Assembly: GCF_001995175.1 (NCBI RefSeq) | Contig: NZ_MUKN01000008.1 | Coordinates: 1-64,000 of the forward strand | Origin: Rathayibacter rhapontici | GTDB taxonomy: Bacteria > Actinomycetota > Actinomycetes > Actinomycetales > Microbacteriaceae | Direction of reading: 5' to 3' | Length of the DNA stretch: 64,000 nucleotides | In this document: positions 56,098 through 64,000 of the stretch, piece after piece | Layout of the letters: every line of letters begins with the position of its first letter | Position numbering within the stretch: position 1 is the first letter of the stretch | Made by a program: the position numbers and the translations under genes | The notes under the pieces: generated by a model | The model's database searches: none | Seen by the model: the letters and a program-made list of their open reading frames with translations, nothing else | Told to the model about the DNA's origin: nothing

Positions 56098-56853
56098 TCA
56101 GACGTGCGACGAGGTCGAGGCGGCCGGGACCACGAGGCTCCCGGCGGCCCGGGCGGCGCCCGGGAAGAGGAACACGGCGATTCCGACGCCGATCGCGGCG
56201 CCGGCGAGCTGCGCGGCGACGAAGGGCAGGACGGAGGTGGGGGCGATGCCGGCGAAGGTGTCGGTGACGACGCGGCCGAGGGTCACGGCGGGGTTCGCGA
56301 ACGAAGTCGAGGACGTGAACCAGTACGCCGCACCGATGTACGCGCCGACCGCGGCCGCCGCGAGCGGGCCGCGGTTCGTCCGAGCGAGGGAGAGGATCAC
56401 GAGGACCAGGCCCGCGGTGGCGACGACTTCTCCAAGCAGGTGCCCGGCGGTGACGCGCTCGGTCGTCGCGATCGCGGTCGGGACCTCGAACATCGCGTTC
56501 GCGAGGACCGCTCCGCCGATCCCGCCGAGCAGCTGCGCGCCGAGGAACACCGCCAGTTCACGGCCCGACAGGCCGGAGCGGTCGCGGCGACCGAGGAGCG
56601 CGTCGACGGCGGAGACGAGCGGGTTGAAGTGCGCCCCCGACACGGGGCCGAAGACGAGGATCAGCACCGCGAGTCCCAGAGCGGTCGCGAGGGAGTTCTG
56701 CAGCAGTTGCAGGCCGACGTCGTCCGGGGAGAGGGTCTGCGCGGCGATGCCGGAGCCGACGACGAGCGCCACGAGCAGGCCCGTGCCGAGGAACTCGGCC
56801 ACGGCCCGACGAGCGAGCGGAGGAGGGGAGGTGGTGTCCATGTCGTTCGCCAT
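56098..56853 (-). CDS. Aquaporin-type channel (arsenic operon)
   Basis: MIP-family channel of 251 residues with six helices and two half-helices. The two signature loops are SGAHFNPLVS (NPL in place of NPA) and SFANPAVTLG. In Sinorhizobium meliloti the related AqpS lets arsenite leave by diffusion after ArsC acts, and the same job is likely here, since no pump is present. Start at ATG 56853 or, if the message is leaderless, ATG 56841. Divergent from the ArsR-ArsC fusion over a shared operator. Confidence 0.85.
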   Translation of the reverse strand: MANDMDTTSPPPLARRAVAEFLGTGLLVALVVGSGIAAQTLSPDDVGLQLLQNSLATALGLAVLILVFGPVSGAHFNPLVSAVDALLGRRDRSGLSGRELAVFLGAQLLGGIGGAVLANAMFEVPTAIATTERVTAGHLLGEVVATAGLVLVILSLARTNRGPLAAAAVGAYIGAAYWFTSSTSFANPAVTLGRVVTDTFAGIAPTSVLPFVAAQLAGAAIGVGIAVFLFPGAARAAGSLVVPAASTSSHV

Positions 56854-56854
56854 A

Positions 56855-56890
56855 TTGACCGCTCGCGATCACTCAGTCAAGATTGAGTCA
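56855..56890. promoter_or_regulatory. Divergent ArsR operator/promoter, probably leaderless
   Basis: Rightward: TTGACC (56855-56860), 17 bases, CAAGAT (56878-56883), then the ATG at 56891, seven bases on, with no ribosome-binding site. An inverted repeat ACTCA/TGAGT (56871-56875, 56884-56888) overlaps the -10. Leftward: TTGACT and TCAATA 16 bases apart also place the start close to the channel ATG. Confidence 0.6.
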
Positions 56891-57559
56891 ATGAAGACCG
56901 AGCGAACCGAACTGGAAACGCGTGCCGCTCGGCACGCGGCCCTCAGCGACCCCGCACGCCTGCGGATCACCGACCTGCTCACCCTTGGAGACCTGGCGCC
57001 GCGAGAGCTGCAGGACCGGCTCGGGATGCCCTCGAACCTCGTCGCGCACCACCTCGCTGTGCTCGAGCGGGAGGGCATGATCCTCCGACGCCGTTCGGAG
57101 GCGGACCGGCGCCGGAGCTACGTGCACCTGATCCCGGGCGCGTTCGATCAGCTCGGGCCGTCGACCACCGCTGCAGCGCGGCGGGTGTTGTTCGTGTGCA
57201 CCGCGAACTCCGCCCGATCCCGACTCGCTGCGCAGCTCTGGGCGCAGCGCAGCCCCATCCCCGCCGCCTCTGCCGGCACGCACCCGGCCGCGGTGGTGGC
57301 CGCCGGAGCGATCGCCGCCGCCGAACGTCACGGCCTCCCGCTGCCCATCGGCGCCCCCCAGCAGTTCGCCGACGTCGCCGTCGACACCGATCTCATCGTC
57401 ACCGTCTGCGACGCCGCCCACGAGGAGCTCGGCTCGGAGGCGCTGCACTGGTCGATCCCCGATCCGGTGCCCGCCGGCACGGACGCCGCGTTCGATGCCG
57501 CCTACGATGAGCTCGCCGCGCGCGTCGACGCTCTCGCGGCGAGGGTCACGGCCGCCTGA
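56891..57559 (+). CDS. ArsR repressor fused to arsenate reductase
   Basis: One 222-residue protein with an N-terminal ArsR-type winged helix (residues 1-85: ALSDPARLRITDLLTLGDLA, MPSNLVAHHLAVLEREGMIL) and a C-terminal LMW-PTP arsenate reductase (~97-222) with P-loop CTANSARS (103-110) and acid loop WSIPDPVPAGTDAAF. The ArsR part lacks the usual cysteine metal site in its third helix, so the sensor may be the reductase domain or another site. Fusions like this are known in actinobacteria. It meets the next, converging arsR with no gap. Confidence 0.88.
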   Translation: MKTERTELETRAARHAALSDPARLRITDLLTLGDLAPRELQDRLGMPSNLVAHHLAVLEREGMILRRRSEADRRRSYVHLIPGAFDQLGPSTTAAARRVLFVCTANSARSRLAAQLWAQRSPIPAASAGTHPAAVVAAGAIAAAERHGLPLPIGAPQQFADVAVDTDLIVTVCDAAHEELGSEALHWSIPDPVPAGTDAAFDAAYDELAARVDALAARVTAA

Positions 57560-57904
57560 TCAGACGCGGGTGAGCATGCCTGCGAGGGAGTCGAGGGCTC
57601 CCGGGACGAGGGAGAAGTACGCCCACGTGCCGCGCTTCTCGCGAGCCAGGATCCCGGCGTCCACGAGGATCTTCAAGTGGTGCGACACCGTGGGCTGACT
57701 CAGCCCGACCGGCTCGGTGAAGTCGCAGACGCACACCTCGCCTGAGCTGCTCGATGCCACGATCGACACCAGGCGGAGCCTCGCCGGATCCGCCATCGCC
57801 TTCAACGCCCGCGCCAGCAGCTCCGCGCCCTCCGCGCTCAGCGGCTCGCGCGCGAGCGGCGCGCAGCATGCGGCCGCCGCCGCGGTCAGAGTCAGCTCGG
57901 TCAT
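57560..57904 (-). CDS. arsR: ArsR-family arsenic repressor
   Basis: Repressor of 114 residues. The metal site ExCVCD is seen as EVCVCDFTEP (Cys58, Cys60) in the recognition-helix region, followed by LSQPTVSHHLKILVDAG; a second cysteine pair CC (13-14) near the N-terminus could add a third ligand. I use ATG 57904, eight bases from AGGTGGAG; an ATG at 57910 is too close to it. Divergent from the arsO-like gene, with twin operators between. Confidence 0.9.
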   Translation of the reverse strand: MTELTLTAAAAACCAPLAREPLSAEGAELLARALKAMADPARLRLVSIVASSSSGEVCVCDFTEPVGLSQPTVSHHLKILVDAGILAREKRGTWAYFSLVPGALDSLAGMLTRV

Positions 57905-57927
57905 CCCCATGACTCCACCTTCCCATA

Positions 57928-57982
57928 CATTGACAGTCATCGATATGCCGGGGCAGACTCGCTTCATCGATGACCGTCGATG
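57928..57982. promoter_or_regulatory. Two inverted ArsR operators
   Basis: CATTGACAGTCATCGAT (57928-57944) and ATCGATGACCGTCGATG (57966-57982) are reverse complements at 15 of 17 positions. One is near the arsR start, the other near the arsO-like start, so a single repressor likely controls both. Confidence 0.8.
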
Positions 57983-57998
57983 TTGAGGAGTGCACCTG

Positions 57999-59318
57999 AT
58001 GACCCTGCTGCTGACCGTCCCGCCCCGCACCGACGAGCGCCGCCTCACCGGTCTGCCCGTCGCCGTCATCGGCGCCGGGCCCGTCGGTCTCGCGGCCGCC
58101 GCGCAGCTGCTCGAGCGCGGCCTCGACGTCATCGTCTACGAGGCCGGGGACAGCGCAGGCGCAGCCGTGCAGCAGTGGGGACACACCCGCCTGTTCTCCC
58201 CGTGGGAGTATCTGGTCGATTCCGCTGCCGGACGCCTGCTCGACGCGAGCGGTTGGGAGGCGCCCGCAGCGAAGAAGCTGCCCACCGGGCACGAGTTCAT
58301 CTGCGACTACCTCGCGCCCCTCGCGGCGACCCCGCAGCTCGCCCCGATCGTCCGGTACCGCTCCCGCGTGACCGCCGTGAGCCGCGAGGGTATGGACCGC
58401 ACCCGCTCCACCGGCCGCGCCGCCACTCCGTTCCTGCTGCGCCTGGAAACCCCGGAGGGCGTCACCGACGTCACCGCTCGCGCCGTGATCGACACCTCCG
58501 GCACCTACTCGACCCCCAACGCCCTCGCATCGGCTGGCCTCGATCCGATCGGCGCCGCCGACGTCGCCGAGCACCTCAGTCACGCGCTGCCCGACGTGCT
58601 CGGCGCCGACCGCGCCCGTTTCGCCGGGAAGAGCGTCCTCGTCGTCGGCGCCGGGCACTCCGCGGCGAACACCCTGATCACGCTCGCCCGCCTCGCCCGC
58701 GAGGAGCCCGGCACGACCATCACCTGGGCGATCCGCGGCACCAGCCCGCTGCGCGTCTTCGGCTCGGGCGACGATGAGCTCGAAGAGCGCGGCAAGCTCG
58801 GCGGCACGGTCCACCAGCTCGTCCGCGACGGTGCGATAACCCTCCTCGACCGCTTCGAGATCGACCGGCTCGAGAAGACCGCCACCGGTCGGGTCGCCGT
58901 CCTCGGGCGCCGCCGGAAGGAGCACGAGAGCGTCGAAGCCGACGTCGTCGTGCAGGCCACCGGATTCCGCCCCGATCTCGACATGCTGCGCGAGATCCGC
59001 GTCTCCCTGGACGAGATCGTGGAAGCGCCGCGTGCGCTCGCGACCCTCATCGACCCGAACCTGCACTCCTGCGGCACCGTCGACCCGCACGGCGTCGCCG
59101 AGCTCGCCCACCCCGAGCCGAACTTCTACATCGCCGGGATGAAGTCGTACGGCCGCGCGCCGACCTTCCTCCTCGTCACCGGCTACGAGCAGGTCCGGTC
59201 GATCGCGGACGAGCTCGCGGGCGATCACGCTGCGGCCCGGCGCGTGCAGCTCGTGCTCCCCGAGACCGGCGTCTGCTCCACCGACATCGCATCCGCCGGA
59301 GGAGGCTGCTGCTCGTGA
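57999..59318 (+). CDS. ArsO-like flavin-binding monooxygenase/oxidoreductase
   Basis: FAD/NAD(P)-binding protein of 439 residues with two Rossmann loops (VAVIGAGPVGLAAAAQLL near 23 and VLVVGAGHSAANTLITLAR), the HTRLFSPWEYLV segment, and a cysteine-rich end, VCSTDIASAGGGCCS, that could bind arsenite. Such flavoproteins (ArsO) were described in Streptomyces arsenic clusters with ArsT; the exact reaction is not settled. ATG at 57999 follows GAGGAG at 8 bases. Its stop overlaps the next start. Confidence 0.75.
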   Translation: MTLLLTVPPRTDERRLTGLPVAVIGAGPVGLAAAAQLLERGLDVIVYEAGDSAGAAVQQWGHTRLFSPWEYLVDSAAGRLLDASGWEAPAAKKLPTGHEFICDYLAPLAATPQLAPIVRYRSRVTAVSREGMDRTRSTGRAATPFLLRLETPEGVTDVTARAVIDTSGTYSTPNALASAGLDPIGAADVAEHLSHALPDVLGADRARFAGKSVLVVGAGHSAANTLITLARLAREEPGTTITWAIRGTSPLRVFGSGDDELEERGKLGGTVHQLVRDGAITLLDRFEIDRLEKTATGRVAVLGRRRKEHESVEADVVVQATGFRPDLDMLREIRVSLDEIVEAPRALATLIDPNLHSCGTVDPHGVAELAHPEPNFYIAGMKSYGRAPTFLLVTGYEQVRSIADELAGDHAAARRVQLVLPETGVCSTDIASAGGGCCS

Positions 59319-59812
59319 CCGCGATCCGGCCGATGAACCCCGAGGACTGGGCGGCGGTCGAGGCGACCTACCGCGAGGGCATCGCGACCGGGCATGCCAC
59401 CTTCGAGGCCGAACCGCCGACCTGGGAGGCGTTCGATGCGGGGAAGCTCGACGTCGGGCGCCTGGTCGCCGTCGACGGCGATCGGATCCTCGGGTGGGCC
59501 GCGCTCTCAGCCGTCTCCAGCCGGCGCGTCTACCGCGGAGTGGTCGAGCACTCCGTCTACGTCGCCGCGGCCGCCCGTGGCCGCGGCATCGGCGCAGCAC
59601 TCCTGAGGGCGCTCATCGACGCTGCGGACGACGCCGGCTTCTGGACGATCCAGTCGAGCGTCTTCCCCGAGAACACCGCCAGCCTGGCCCTGCACGACCG
59701 CGTCGGCTTCCGCCGGATCGGCACGCGCGAGCGGATCGCGCTGATGACCTACGGACCGGCCGCCGGGACCTGGCGCGACACCGTCCTCCTCGAGCGACGA
59801 CGCCTGTCCTGA
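59315..59812 (+). CDS. ArsN-like (Pat-type) N-acetyltransferase
   Basis: GNAT enzyme of 165 residues of the phosphinothricin acetyltransferase type: IRPMNPEDWAAVEATYREGI, GRVYRGVVEHSVYV-like core (VYRGVVEHSVYVAAAARGRG with the acetyl-CoA loop RGRGIGAAL) and SSVFPENTASLALHDRVGFR. ArsN1 members acetylate arsinothricin or methylarsenical amines. The GTG start overlaps the arsO-like stop, which supports an arsenic role over glufosinate resistance. Confidence 0.85.
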   Translation: MTAIRPMNPEDWAAVEATYREGIATGHATFEAEPPTWEAFDAGKLDVGRLVAVDGDRILGWAALSAVSSRRVYRGVVEHSVYVAAAARGRGIGAALLRALIDAADDAGFWTIQSSVFPENTASLALHDRVGFRRIGTRERIALMTYGPAAGTWRDTVLLERRRLS

Positions 59813-60226
59813 TCGCCGTCCGTGTGCACGACTCCTCGTGAGGTCGCGGCACTCGTTCGGACGGCCGTGAGCAGCCCGTTGCGCGACGGCATCCGATCGG
59901 CCGACGCACGCGCGGCGGAACCACCCGAGTGAAGGGCGGCTCTCCGGGCCGCTACTCCACGTCGCGACGGCCGGCTCGTCCCAGTGGGTGGCGGCGCGGA
60001 GCGACGGAGCACCGTCGCCGCCATCAGCGCGGCCTGCTGCTGCTCGTGCGTCGAGGCAGCACCCGCGCAGGCGGAGGCGTGTTCTCCACCGAGCCGCGGC
60101 CGCCAGGCGCGCCGTCCGCCCGCTCCCCGACTTCTTCGAGGTCTCCGCCTGACCGACCCGACGGTCTCCGCTGCTCGAGGCGCTCGCGGTCGCGGCGGGG
60201 TGGCGGGAGCGGGTCGCGGACGCCGA
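59813..60226. other. Gene-poor stretch at the right edge of the arsenic island
   Basis: About 410 bases with open frames but none with a start, ribosome-binding site or recognisable protein. The leftward frame near 60000-60110 (THEQQQAALMAATVL) has some protein-like character and could be a decayed gene fragment. No att repeat or tRNA is seen. Confidence 0.4.
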
Positions 60227-60256
60227 AGGGCCCGCCGCTCCCCAGCGACGGGCCCT
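60227..60256 (-). terminator. Terminator of the arabinose operon
   Basis: AGGGCCCG (60227-60234) pairs with CGGGCCCT (60249-60256), a perfect 8-bp stem 13 bases past the araA stop. Confidence 0.8.
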
Positions 60257-60269
60257 CCGATCGAGGCGG

Positions 60270-61811
60270 TTACAGCCCCTGCGAGAGGCGGTAGTACGCC
60301 GCGTTCGCGCGCAGCTCGTTCTCGAAGCCGCGGAGCGTCGTGCCCTCGTCGATGACGAGCAGCTCGACGCCGGCGATGCGGGCGAAGTCCTCCCACGCCT
60401 CCACGCCGATCTGCGTCGTCATGACCGTGTGGTGCGCCGCTCCCGCGGTGATCCACGCGGCGGCGCTCGTGCTGAAGTCCGGAGCCGGCTGCCAGACGGC
60501 GCGGCCGACCGGGAGGTGCGGCAGCGTCTGCGGCGGCTCGACGTTCTGCACGGCGTTGGCGACGAGGCGGAAGCGCTCGCGCACGTCGCTCAGCGCGACG
60601 ACGACGGCGGGTCCCGCATCCGCGGTGAAGACCAGGCGCACCGGGTCCTCGCGGCCGCCGATGCCCAGCGGGTGGATCTCGAGCGTGGCGCGCTTCGACG
60701 AGAGCGACGGCGAGACCTCGAGCATGTGCGCACCGAGGATCAGCTCCTCGCCGGGCGTCATGTCGTAGGTGTAGTCCTCCATGAGGCTGGTGCCGCCGGG
60801 GAGGCCGGCGCCCATGACGGCGGCGATGCGGATGAGGACGGCCGTCTTCCAGTCGCCCTCTCCGCCGAAGCCGTAGCCGTCGGCCATCAGGCGCTGCACC
60901 GCGAGGCCGGGGAGCTGGCGGAGTCCGCCGAGGTCCTCGAAGCTGTCGGTGAACGCCTCGAAGCCGCCCTCCTCGAGGAACGAGCGCAGGCCGATCTCGA
61001 CGGCCGCGCCGTAGCGGAGCGACTCGTGGCGCTCGCCGCCGGGGAGCAGCTCGGCGACCACGTCGTAGCTCTCGACGTACTCGGCGACGAGGGCGTCGAT
61101 CTGCTCGGGGGTCGCGGCGTCGACGCGCTCGACGAGCTCGTTGACGCCCCAGGTGTTGACGCTGACGCCGAGGCGGATCTCGGCCTCGGTCTTGTCGCCC
61201 TCGGTGACGGCGACGTTGCGCATGTTGTCGCCGAAGCGGGCGACCTTCATGCTCTGCGAGGCGGCCCAGCCGGACGCGGCGCGCGACCAGATGCCGATCG
61301 ACTCCGTCACGCGGGCATCGCTGGCGTGGCCGACGACGGTCTTCCGCGGCACGCTCATCCGGCTGAGGATGTAGCCGTGCTCGCGGTCGCCGTGCGCGGC
61401 CTGGTTGAGGTTCATGAAGTCGAAGTCGATGTCCTGCCACGGCAGGGCGACGTTCGCCTGGGTGTGGAAGTGCAGCAGCGGCTTGGCGAGCGCGTCGAAG
61501 CCGTGGATCCACATCTTCGAGGGGCTGAAGGTGTGCATCCAGGTGATGACGCCCACGACGGAGTCGTCCGCGTTGGCCTCGATCATGGTGCGGCGGATCG
61601 CGTCGGAGCTCTTCAGCACCGGCTTCCACTCGACGGTGACGGGGATCGCGCTGGCCGCGTTCAGCTCGGCGACGACGGCCTGCGACTGCTCGGCGACCTG
61701 GCGGAGGGTGTCCTCGCCGTAGAGGTCCTGGCTGCCGGTCAGGAACCAGACGGTGCGGGTGGCGAGGTCGGGGATGATGCTGCCGGATCGGGGGGTGCTG
61801 GTCGTGCTCAT
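60270..61811 (-). CDS. araA: L-arabinose isomerase
   Basis: Converts L-arabinose to L-ribulose, a Mn-dependent enzyme of 513 residues (E. coli 500). Seen: [20 protein letters not shown] at the start, [43 protein letters not shown] and [20 protein letters not shown] with metal-ligand glutamates. The ATG overlaps the araD stop; the order is araB-araD-araA on the left strand, followed by a terminator. Confidence 0.96.
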   Translation of the reverse strand: MSTTSTPRSGSIIPDLATRTVWFLTGSQDLYGEDTLRQVAEQSQAVVAELNAASAIPVTVEWKPVLKSSDAIRRTMIEANADDSVVGVITWMHTFSPSKMWIHGFDALAKPLLHFHTQANVALPWQDIDFDFMNLNQAAHGDREHGYILSRMSVPRKTVVGHASDARVTESIGIWSRAASGWAASQSMKVARFGDNMRNVAVTEGDKTEAEIRLGVSVNTWGVNELVERVDAATPEQIDALVAEYVESYDVVAELLPGGERHESLRYGAAVEIGLRSFLEEGGFEAFTDSFEDLGGLRQLPGLAVQRLMADGYGFGGEGDWKTAVLIRIAAVMGAGLPGGTSLMEDYTYDMTPGEELILGAHMLEVSPSLSSKRATLEIHPLGIGGREDPVRLVFTADAGPAVVVALSDVRERFRLVANAVQNVEPPQTLPHLPVGRAVWQPAPDFSTSAAAWITAGAAHHTVMTTQIGVEAWEDFARIAGVELLVIDEGTTLRGFENELRANAAYYRLSQGL

Positions 61812-62515
61812 GCGATGGCTCCGGTGGGGTTCTGTCCGTAGACGTTCTGGTAGCGGTCGAACAGGGCGTCGATCGACTCCTGCGGGATGGGGACGAGCTC
61901 GCCGCCCTGGCGCGCGAGGTGCACGGTGCGGGCGACGTCCTCGGCCATGACGGCCGCCTTCACGGCGTCCTTCGCGTCCTTGCCGATGGTGAAGACTCCG
62001 TGGTTCTGCATCAGGACCGCGCGCGAGCGGTGCCCGGTGAGGGTCGCGACGATGCCGCGGCCGATGGAGTCGTCGCCGATGATCGCGAACGGGCCGATCG
62101 GGATCTCGCCGCCGAACTCGTCCGCCATCGCGGTGATGACGCAGGGGATCGCCTCGGCGCGCGCGGCCCAGGCGGTGGCGTAGGTGGAGTGCGTGTGCAC
62201 GACTCCGCCGACCTCGGGCATCTCGCGGTACACGTAGGCGTGCGCCGCGGTGTCGCTGGACGGGCTGCGGTCGCTGCCGGGGGTGCCCGGGACGACGACG
62301 CCGTCGAGGTCGCACAGGATCATGTTCTCGGCGGAGAGGTCGTCGTACGAGACTCCGCTGGGCTTGATCACGAAGAGGTCGGCACCGGGCACGCGGCCCG
62401 AGATGTTGCCGCCCGTCCAGATGACGAGGCCGTAGCGGACGAGCTCGGAGTGCAGGCGGGCGACGTCCTCGCGGACGCGCGCGATCGCCTCCTCGATGGC
62501 CGGGTCGAAGGTCAT
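61808..62515 (-). CDS. araD: L-ribulose-5-phosphate 4-epimerase
   Basis: Class II aldolase-fold, zinc-dependent epimerase of 235 residues (E. coli 231) that gives D-xylulose 5-phosphate. Seen: [39 protein letters not shown], zinc ligands in [13 protein letters not shown] and QNHGVFTIG. The ATG overlaps the kinase stop and its stop overlaps araA. Confidence 0.95.
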   Translation of the reverse strand: MTFDPAIEEAIARVREDVARLHSELVRYGLVIWTGGNISGRVPGADLFVIKPSGVSYDDLSAENMILCDLDGVVVPGTPGSDRSPSSDTAAHAYVYREMPEVGGVVHTHSTYATAWAARAEAIPCVITAMADEFGGEIPIGPFAIIGDDSIGRGIVATLTGHRSRAVLMQNHGVFTIGKDAKDAVKAAVMAEDVARTVHLARQGGELVPIPQESIDALFDRYQNVYGQNPTGAIA

Positions 62516-64000
62516 GCGGTCTCTCCCTGTGCGGTGGGTCGGGTGTCGGTGAGGGTCTCGACGGCGGTGCGCTCGACGGCGAGGCCGGCGCGGTAGCGCT
62601 CGAGGTAGGAGGCGAATCCGGCGACATCGGCGGCGTCGGGGGCGACGCTGTCGAAGGAGTAGCCGCTGAACACCCGGTCGGTGAGGTACGCGCTGAGGTC
62701 GCCCCCGCCGTCGCGGCGGAACGCGGCGAGCACCGCGATACCCCACGGGCCGCCCTCGGAGGCGGTCTCGGCGACGGCCACGGGCGCGTCGAGCGCTCCG
62801 GCGAGGAAGCGCTGCGCGACTCCGGCCGTGCGGAACATGCCGCCGTGCGCGTACATCGCGTCGAGCTCGACGCCCTCCTCGGCGAGCACGCGCATGCCGA
62901 GTGCGAGGGTGCCGAAGACGCCGTAGAGCTGCGCGCGGATGAAGTTGGGCAGCGTCAGCCGCGAGTCCGGGGTGCGGACGACGAGCGGACGGCCCTCGAC
63001 GAGGCCCGCGATCGGCTCGCCGGCGAGGTGGTTGTAGGCGAGGAGTCCGCCGGCGTCGGCGTCGCCCTCGAGCGCCGCGCGGAACAGCGTGCCGTAGACG
63101 GCGTCGCTGTCGGCGGGGAGGCCCTGCGCCGCGGCGAACTGCGAGAACAGGCCGACCCACGTCGCGAGCTCGCTTGCTCCGTTGTTGCAGTGCACCATCG
63201 CGACGAGATCGCCGGCCGGAGTCGCGACCAGGTCGAGCTCGTGGTGGACGCCCGCGAGCGGCCGCTCCAGGACGACCATCGCGAAGATGCTCGTGCCGGC
63301 GCTGACGTTGCCGGTGCGCGGGGCGACGGAGTTGGTGGCCACCATGCCGGTGCCGGCGTCGCCCTCGGGCGGGCAGAACGGCACGCCGGCCTGCAGCGCG
63401 CCGGTCGGGTCGAGCAGCAGCGCGCCCTCGGCGGTGAGCTCGCCGGCTCGGCGCCCGCGGGGAGCACCTCGGGCAGCAGGACGCGCAGCGCGGGCAGGCC
63501 GTGGCCGGCGACGAGGCCGTCGTACGCCTCGAGCACGGAGGCGTCGTAGTCGGTGGTCGCCGGGTCGGTGGGGACCATGCCCGACGCGTCGCCGACTCCG
63601 AGGACCTTGCGGCCCGTCAGCTTCCAGTGCACGTAGCCCGCGAGGGTCGTGAGGAAGGCGACGTCGGCCACGTGCGGCTCGTCGTCGAGCACCGCCTGGT
63701 GGAAGTGCGCGAGCGACCAGCGCAGCGGGATGTTGGCGCCGAACAGCTCGGTGAGCTGCTCCGAGGCCGGACCCGTGCTGGTGTTGCGCCAGGTGCGGAA
63801 CGGCACGAGCAGCTCGCCGCTCGCGTCGAACGGGAGGTAGCCGTGCATCATCGCCGAGACGCCGAGCGCCCCGAACGTGGTGGGAGCGACGCCGTGGCGC
63901 TGCTGCGCGTCGGCGACCAGGTCGGCGAACGCCGCCTGCAGTCCCGACCAGACGTCCTCGAGGGAGTAGGTCCAGCGCCGGTCGACGAAGCGGTTCTCCC
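62512..64000 (-). CDS. araB: L-ribulokinase-type FGGY kinase, partial (one apparent frameshift)
   Basis: FGGY kinase cut by the window edge; the 5' end is missing (first visible residues [17 protein letters not shown]). Seen: [33 protein letters not shown], then [36 protein letters not shown] and [19 protein letters not shown]. The frame is lost near 63446. This is the form of FGGY ribulokinase found with araA and araD in many actinobacteria rather than the E. coli AraB. Overlap with araD shows an operon. Confidence 0.85.
   Translation of the reverse strand, partial: GEPLRRPALDLLPRGRLVGTAGGVRRPGRRRAAAPRRRSHHVRGARRLGDDARLPPVRRERRAARAVPHLAQHQHGSGLGAAHRAVRRQHPAALVARALPPGGARRRAARGRRRLPHDPRGLRALEADGPQGPRSRRRVGHGPHRPGDHRLRRLRARGVRRPRRRPRPARAARPAARGAPRGRRAGELTAEGALLLDPTGALQAGVPFCPPEGDAGTGMVATNSVAPRTGNVSAGTSIFAMVVLERPLAGVHHELDLVATPAGDLVAMVHCNNGASELATWVGLFSQFAAAQGLPADSDAVYGTLFRAALEGDADAGGLLAYNHLAGEPIAGLVEGRPLVVRTPDSRLTLPNFIRAQLYGVFGTLALGMRVLAEEGVELDAMYAHGGMFRTAGVAQRFLAGALDAPVAVAETASEGGPWGIAVLAAFRRDGGGDLSAYLTDRVFSGYSFDSVAPDAADVAGFASYLERYRAGLAVERTAVETLTDTRPTAQGETA

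Noticed and set aside
54251..60226. Insertion-sequence or att-type ends of the arsenic island
   Set aside because: I found no direct repeats, tRNA, integrase or transposase at either edge; horizontal origin remains only a guess.
59929..60355. Rightward frames of ~120 residues between the acetyltransferase and araA
   Set aside because: No start signal, biased composition, and overlap with the araA terminator and 3' end.
1..64000. CRISPR arrays, tRNA or rRNA genes
   Set aside because: No regularly spaced repeats, cloverleaf-like sequences or conserved rRNA segments were seen.

Overview
The window comes from a very GC-rich Gram-positive actinobacterium, most likely a member of the Microbacteriaceae (Rathayibacter, Curtobacterium or Leifsonia-like). 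The reasons are the extreme third-position GC, frequent GTG starts, ATGA/GTGA overlaps between genes, ABC sugar importers without their own ATPase, and a short hairpin repeat (core TCTCGATACG...CTCGACCAG) between genes. I saw no rRNA, tRNA, CRISPR array, transposase or replication origin.

Layout. 1-4490: a PP2C phosphatase, an acetyltransferase, an AAA ATPase and small proteins. 4698-8185: an L-rhamnose operon (rhamnulokinase and a fused rhamnulose-1-phosphate aldolase/dehydrogenase). 8524-13412: a very large secreted GH59-like glycosidase. 13630-24745: one long leftward operon for unsaturated uronates (DUF2264 protein, ABC importer, YesL-like protein, GH88 hydrolase, FAH-family enzyme, KduD, KduI, KDG kinase, KDPG aldolase), with a DeoR/LacI-type chimeric regulator divergent at 25081. 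26282-31126: DeoR regulator, LtrA, a three-gene membrane/lipoprotein operon, a VOC protein and a WYL regulator. 31155-36951: an ABC importer with a GH43 enzyme and a LacI regulator. 37096-47102: an ABC importer with a GH42 beta-galactosidase, two convergent LacI paralogues that appear to share an operator, and a secreted BNR/ricin-lectin enzyme. 47344-54250: small hypothetical, membrane and lipoprotein genes, several of them broken. 54306-59812: an arsenic gene island. 60270-64000: araA, araD and a partial araB.

Taken together, the sugar genes cover uptake and breakdown of rhamnose, unsaturated uronic acid, galactose side chains and arabinose. This fits use of a branched plant polysaccharide such as rhamnogalacturonan I with arabinan and galactan side chains, or another rhamnose- and uronate-containing polymer. 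No polysaccharide lyase and no rhamnose isomerase lie in the window. The arsenic island has two arsenate reductases, an aquaporin-type channel, two ArsR-type regulators, an ArsO-like flavoprotein and an ArsN-like acetyltransferase, but no ArsB or Acr3 pump.

Caution: at least ten otherwise normal genes are each broken by what looks like one missing base, usually in a short G/C run. This looks more like sequencing error than decay. I annotate these genes as whole and state where the frame is lost.
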